64,000 nt of DNA, taken from assembly GCA_016165875.1 (NCBI GenBank), contig JABBOT010000080.1, positions 12,878,337 through 12,942,336 of the forward strand, written 5' to 3'. The notes beneath the pieces were generated by a model that saw only the letters and a list, made by a program, of their open reading frames with translations, had not been told where the DNA came from and made no database searches. The stretch comes from Acanthopleura granulata. Lineage: Eukaryota; Mollusca; Polyplacophora; Chitonida; Chitonidae. Shown in pieces: positions 59,234-64,000 of the stretch. The first letter of the stretch is position 1. Each line of letters begins with the position of its first letter. Both the position numbers and the translations under genes were made by a program.

Positions 59234-59818
59234 TGATCTCTGCTTGAATGTTATTACGGTGACGTGGCAACCACGCGATCAGTAGCTCTTTATACTAAAC
59301 TGAGAATACCTGAGAGCAATATTCTCCGTACGCAGTAAAGTAAACCTCAGAACTCAGAAACCTCTGATATTCTGGTACGCCAGCAGTATTTACGTGCATG
59401 TGAGAGAACACTAAATTAAACTAATCTCTTCAGCTGGCATAAAACATATAGCGTGAAAATCTGGTAGATGACAATGTCTTGTTGCAATTATCCCCCTATT
59501 CATTAAACCACATTTGCTTTTTGTTTGTACTATATTTGTGCAAATCTCGGGAAACCTCTGTTGACAACTACCCTTGTCGACACGTGCGCGGGGGTCACGT
59601 GGATCTTCCTGGAGTGTACCTCATTGTTATTATAATATAGATTTTTTTCATTTTGAACACATCTGCTCCCTAAGATGCTCGACTGATTACATATCATAAA
59701 ATACAATTTGTTGTTTACATTATAGATCGAAAACATACCTGTTCACCTGGAACCAAGGTTTCAAGATAAAAACATGACATCAATTCCAAAGTCGTCTTTT
59801 GTCCATACATTTCCGTAT

Positions 59819-60060
59819 ATTTATTTATTTATTTATTCGGTGTTTTACACCGTACTCAAGAATATTTCACTTATACGACAGCGGGCAGCATTATGGTGGG
59901 AGGAAGCCGGGCAGAGCCTGGGGGAAAATCTGCAGGTTACTATCTGAACGGTGCGCAAGCCAGTATATGTTGGACTTGAACTCACGGCAACCGCGTTGGT
60001 GGGAGGCTTCTGGGTCATTGCACTGCGCTAGCGCGCAAACCAACTGAACCACGGAGGCCC
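59819..60060 (-). mobile_element. tRNA-derived SINE, near full length
   Basis: (TTTA)n, tail (CACCGTACTCAAGAATATTT), body (ATTATGGTGGGAGGAAGCCG), an internal deletion, and head ending CCAACTGAACCACGGAGGCC at 60,059. Confidence 0.9.
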
Positions 60061-60394
60061 ACATTTCGGCATAAGAAGTAAGCTTGTGGTAGCATATTAT
60101 GATCACATAGATCAAGTGTAGCATCTGCATTCAATACCATGTCCCGACTCTTCCTATTAGCACTTATAAAAAATAAAGCCAGTCAGTACATATGTAATTC
60201 TGCCCATAAAAAGTATAGTTACATAATTAACTGTTAGGACAGGGAACTTATACATACGGTGAATTCCCAATATTCCATCATACTATTTGCACGGTTGTTG
60301 GTAATGTTTCTTTTGGAGGCTAGATTTGCATGTCACCTTCCTATAAATCTAGCATGCTGTCTCAGTTGCACTATCCGACTCTTGCTCACAAACA

Positions 60395-60615
60395 ACAAGT
60401 CATTATGTCCGTAAGTTCCCGTGATAACATCTGCGCAAATTGCTTGTAAATCTTCGTGCTAACATGTCTCCAAACTGGCTTGTTAATCTTCTTGTTAACA
60501 CGTCCGCAAGTTGTTTGCCAATCGTCCTGCTAAAACGTCCATAAATTGCGAGACAATCTTCGTGCTAACGTGAGCATATTAGTTGTAAATCGTCGTGCTG
60601 ACATGTTCGCCCAAG
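60395..60615. repeat. Minisatellite, ~36-bp unit, about five copies
   Basis: Units have the form TGTAAATCTTCGTGCTAAC followed by (A/G)(T/C)GTC(C/T)(G/C)(C/T)AA. Spacing is about 35-38 bp and the copies are diverged. Confidence 0.8.
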
Positions 60616-61406
60616 CGTATTACATTTTAGTCATATCATTGTTTATTAAATGCGTTTTTAATAACTGTACACTAATGACGCCTAATAAATTGCTTATAAC
60701 AATGTTAGTAAAGCATACAGAGCATTGCGGCTAACTTGTTTGCATCCGGGATTCTCTCGTGTCTTTCATCACTAGTTCTGTAGTAGTTATGCGAGAATTA
60801 ATCTCGGGGATACCAATTTAAACAGAACCTCCGCTCCCTTGCTTTAGTTTTAGTTTTAATAAAAGCTGTTGGTTTGCGATTGTTATTTTCTCGTATTACA
60901 TCTGATTTTAGCATTTTCCACTTATACGATGGCGATTCTACCCTTACACATATCATTTTACACTACTGAGATCCTAATGACATTACGCATGTTAACCTCT
61001 AGCTCTGCTGTGCTATCTAGAAGCACCTCTACATCTGTGACGGCAGCTTGGTCATTAACATATTCTCTGGTTCATATAAAGTAATATAATATATCATGTA
61101 GGAGGTCAAAATATTTTTCCTGGCCCAGAACAGCATTGATCTTATTGACAAATAAAGTTAGGGCGTATTCGAACAAAAAAATCTATCAGCTAAAATGTAT
61201 TTCTTACAATTTGTAAAGGTGTGAAGACGCTGGGAAGAGGGTAGGTGATGTTCTAGATTCAATAAATTATTCGTATTCCCTTCAGTTTGATCGTTAAGGG
61301 CTGATAATCTGTTTTCTTTGTATGTAAACTTCGTGCTTTATGATAGTGTCTTGTATGGAATTGGCAGGTTTTAAAAATTGTGTTGGAATTAATTACTGCT
61401 GTTAAC

Positions 61407-61540
61407 AATATCGAGCCGGACATGGGAAGGTCTTCCTGCAACAGTCGTGGGTTTCAACCCGGCTGTGGCTGGTTTTCCCACCATAATATTGGCCTCCCTC
61501 GTATAAGTGAAATCTCGACAAATAAAAATAAAATAATAAC
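61407..61540 (+). mobile_element. SINE, deleted internally, truncated
   Basis: GGACATGGGAAGGTCTTCC, a body with TTTTCCCACCATAATATTGG, and a tail CTCGTATAAGTGAAATCTCG that breaks into AAATAAAAATAAAAT. Confidence 0.75.
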
Positions 61541-62139
61541 GAAACAATTTCCAACATTATATCTATCGGTTGACGAGCTGCATTTGCATATAAAATTTCA
61601 TAATAACCTCGGGGGCATGCGATCGTGTAGTGTAATATCTGTATTTGTTTCCACACGCCCTGCTTTCTGCATGTCACATATGCCTTCGCCTTCAGCATGA
61701 TAAATATGTGTCAGTAATTAAAATCTACATTCCACATTGTGATAAATGGCGACCAGATGTTGCTCTTGGCTGCTTTTGATATTTTTGGCCATAAAAACAT
61801 CAAACATATATAACAGATCTTTGGGAAAATTCAGATGGCTATTCCGTGGCATATATATCGCTAGTAAGATTGGTGACACATGTTTACGTCAATTCGCGGT
61901 AGGTAGGTATCAGTCGTATAGTTTATGATTTCATTGGTCCGCTGCTCATACTCCTTCATGAGAAAACTTAACGACAACGTTTATTAATAGCTCTCAACAC
62001 TATGATTAAGAATTAACCCACAAATTCCAGACACTAAGTATGGCTTCCATAGCATCTCCATGAAAAAACTGACATTATCAGAGCGGCTTTCTGAAAATGT
62101 CTAAAGATCAAAGGCAGACGCAAGTTATACTTAGTGAAA

Positions 62140-62720
62140 GTTCCAGTCACAGTCTCTGAGCGTGACTATCTGTGTGACATACAGAGATATGTTGTACATG
62201 GCTACCTGTGTCACTCACACAGACTTGTTGAACATGGGTGCCACGTTATTCGTACAGGTATGTTGAGTGTGGTTATCTGTGTCACTTTTACTGATATGGT
62301 GAACATGAATGTGGGTGTCACTTTCACTGATATGCTGAATATGGTTGTATCCGATACTTATAACGACACGCTGAACGTGACTGTCGGTGTAACGTTCGCA
62401 CAGGCATGTTGAGTACGGTTCTCTGTGTCACTTGTACAGATGTGTTGAACATGCTTGAGTCACTTTTTCAGATATGTAGAAGATGGCTATTTGTGTCTTT
62501 TTCAGAGATATACTCGACGTGACTGTCTGTGTCACTTGTACAGATATGCCGAACATGAATGTCTGTGTCACTTTTACAGATATGTTGAATATCTCTCCCT
62601 GCGTCGCTGAACATGGAAACAATTTTTGTAACTTATACGTTTGATAATTTGATATGTTGAATGTGGCTGTCTCCGTCACTTATAGCAATATATATGTTGA
62701 ACGAGGCCGCCTCAGCCATT
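62140..62720. repeat. Minisatellite, 36-bp unit, about fifteen copies
   Basis: Units have the form CTGTGTCACTT(G/T)TACAGATATG followed by TTGAACATG. Because 36 is a multiple of three, part of the array stays open with a 12-residue period: + strand 62,134-62,412 (VGVTFTDMLNM, NVTVGVTF) and minus strand 62,428-62,679. Both strands being open in different parts argues that the periodicity, not selection, keeps the frames open. Confidence 0.92.
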
Positions 62721-63228
62721 TAATCATATACGTTTGTTTCACTAGTACATTGGGTTTATCAGAGTAGGATATGCAGATATGTTGAACATCACTGCGGATC
62801 GGGGCATTGGATAACTCTGTAAGTTTAGCATTTTTCGTCCACTTTCCATTCTCGGAAGATTCCGAAATATCGATTGTTTCTAGTAAATTCCGGACGTGAT
62901 CAATTTCAGCGCAGATAAGTCAGATGGATGTATATGACGCTCTTGTTTTATAATTGTTTTTAAAAACACAGGAACCTGTGGCAAATCGTGCAAGAAAGGT
63001 TAACATCTAAAGGTATGATTGATCACTTCAAGCCGCAGTTTTTAACGGTTGCTGAATTTACTTGTACATAAAACTGCATTCCAAGCTATGACAGATGATC
63101 CGTCACCCCCACGCTCTTATTGCCCTGCCGGATAGCTGGCCTCAAAGGAGGCTAAAAATCGCCCCATAGGATGAAAAAAATGCTGATGTAAAAGTACAAG
63201 TCAATTGGTGTAAATTGCATCCGTTAGA

Positions 63229-63400
63229 GAAAATAGAACGAGGTGATCCCAGTAACCCACAAGTTTACATTCTTAGTCAGGTTATATTTGTTGCTTACAT
63301 GACTGTAAGCCCTGAGAGAATGTTTACTGTTACAACATTTCACTGGACAATGAATTTACTAGACTACGTACATGGCATGGACCTTGCAAAACAACAAAGG
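63229..63400 (+). CDS. Possible internal exon of an unidentified gene
   Basis: An acceptor-like TTGCATCCGTTAG ends at 63,228 and a donor-like CAAAG|GTAATA begins at 63,401. The frame between reads EKIERGDPSNPQVYILSQ, then YMTVSPERMFTVTTFHWT, then LLDYVHGMDLAKQQ. The composition is protein-like, with W, H, D and conserved-looking spacing, and the length (172 bp) suits an animal exon. The same frame can start at an ATG at 63,215. I do not recognise the family. A DNA-transposon protein fragment is an alternative. The next exon, if any, is outside the window or not recognised. Confidence 0.3.
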
Positions 63401-63639
63401 TAATAAAACGCCCAGACAAAGTATAACTGTAGCAAATTATTCCTTTCTTGTATTTACTTGACTGTCATTTAACTTTATATTTCGCCTAGAACATCGTCAT
63501 CATTACAAATTGTTGACTGCTTCTTTTTGCATGTCCTAATTTTTATATTTTATGTACAGTAGTTCTTTGGTGTTTTTCCTTGTGTCATTTGTACTTTTGG
63601 AAACTTGTCCTGCGATCATTGACCCGGAACGCCCAGTTT

Positions 63640-63965
63640 GGTTGACGGATGGTACACGAATATCGGTTTCGACGCCTAGGTTCAAGGACAATTCACTTAT
63701 ATAATGGCGGTCAGGTGGAAGACACCGAAGTGTCCAGAGTAAACCATCGGCCTTTGGCAAGTTACTGATGAGCTTTCCCACATAAATTGGCGGAAGACAT
63801 GTAATCTTCAATGACGTACATTAAATTGAGCAAACAGCCACACTATCGCCGTCGACGGGTTATTGTCGCAAGGGCCTTAAAATTAGTGAGAGCAAAGAAA
63901 TCTAGAGATTCCCTGTGTAAGGCTGGGCTTGAACCTGCACCCAGTGTGTCCGAGCGATTGGTAGC
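63640..63965 (-). mobile_element. SINE-like fragments with tRNA-like end
   Basis: TCACTTATATAATGGCGGTC and AAACCATCGGCCTTTGGCAAG resemble a reversed tail and body. AAGGCTGGGCTTGAACCTGC at 63,919-63,938 is a reversed B-box-like element, and GGTTATTGTCGCAAGGGCC is shared with 49.77 kb. Confidence 0.5.
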
Positions 63966-63974
63966 TTTATCTTT

Positions 63975-64000
63975 TTGACTGGTGTTTTACACCCACTCAA
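63975..64000 (-). mobile_element. SINE tail cut by the window end
   Basis: GACTGGTGTTTTACACCCAC followed by TCAA matches the reversed SINE tail. The rest of the element lies beyond the window. Confidence 0.7.

Overview
The window looks like intergenic or intronic DNA from a lophotrochozoan animal, most probably a mollusc. The best evidence is a tRNA-derived SINE present in about ten long copies and many fragments on both strands. Its 3' tail (GTATAAGTGAAATATTCTTG, then GTACGGCGTAAAACACCAA and an AAATAAAT run) is the tail I know from molluscan SINEs with a deeply conserved 3' domain. The sequence is AT-rich and has no long intact ORF. It carries decayed coding fragments, microsatellites and several minisatellites. 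No complete cellular gene can be supported.

Left third (1-21.3 kb). Two diverged copies of one segment lie in the same orientation. Copy 1 is 1-3990 continuing at 9430-10040; copy 2 is about 13,760-20,350. Copy 2 is preceded by two tandem ORFs that look like signal-peptide exons (13311-13463 and 13592-13759). It then holds the broken remains of an immunoglobulin V-type domain ending in a clear NETAVYYC motif (14367-14390). Copy 1 has lost the equivalent splice acceptor and most of this domain. Copy 1 is interrupted by about 5.4 kb that is absent from copy 2. That insert holds a repeat with a SEA-like reading frame (second copy at 56.5 kb), a piece of a LINE ORF1 (5032-5190) and a broken LINE ORF2 (6147-8880) with endonuclease, reverse transcriptase and C-terminal motifs. 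A further Ig-like fragment may lie at 20.6-20.9 kb. My reading is a decayed, locally duplicated family of secreted or membrane Ig-type genes. This is inference from short motifs.

Middle (21.3-45 kb). SINEs dominate, with a 60-bp minisatellite at 28.4-29.0 kb. A quieter stretch at 40.5-41.3 kb has a TATA-like box and good splice signals, and could be the noncoding 5' end of a gene on the + strand.

Right part (45-64 kb). It holds an exon-like tandem array (45.3-45.9 kb), SINEs, and a minus-strand reading frame with a threefold repeated module (52.9-54.3 kb). The second SEA-like repeat copy is at 56.5 kb. Three more minisatellites lie at 54.7, 60.4 and 62.1 kb, and a possible exon at 63.2 kb.

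All similarities were read by eye. Coordinates of repeat edges are approximate to a few tens of bases.
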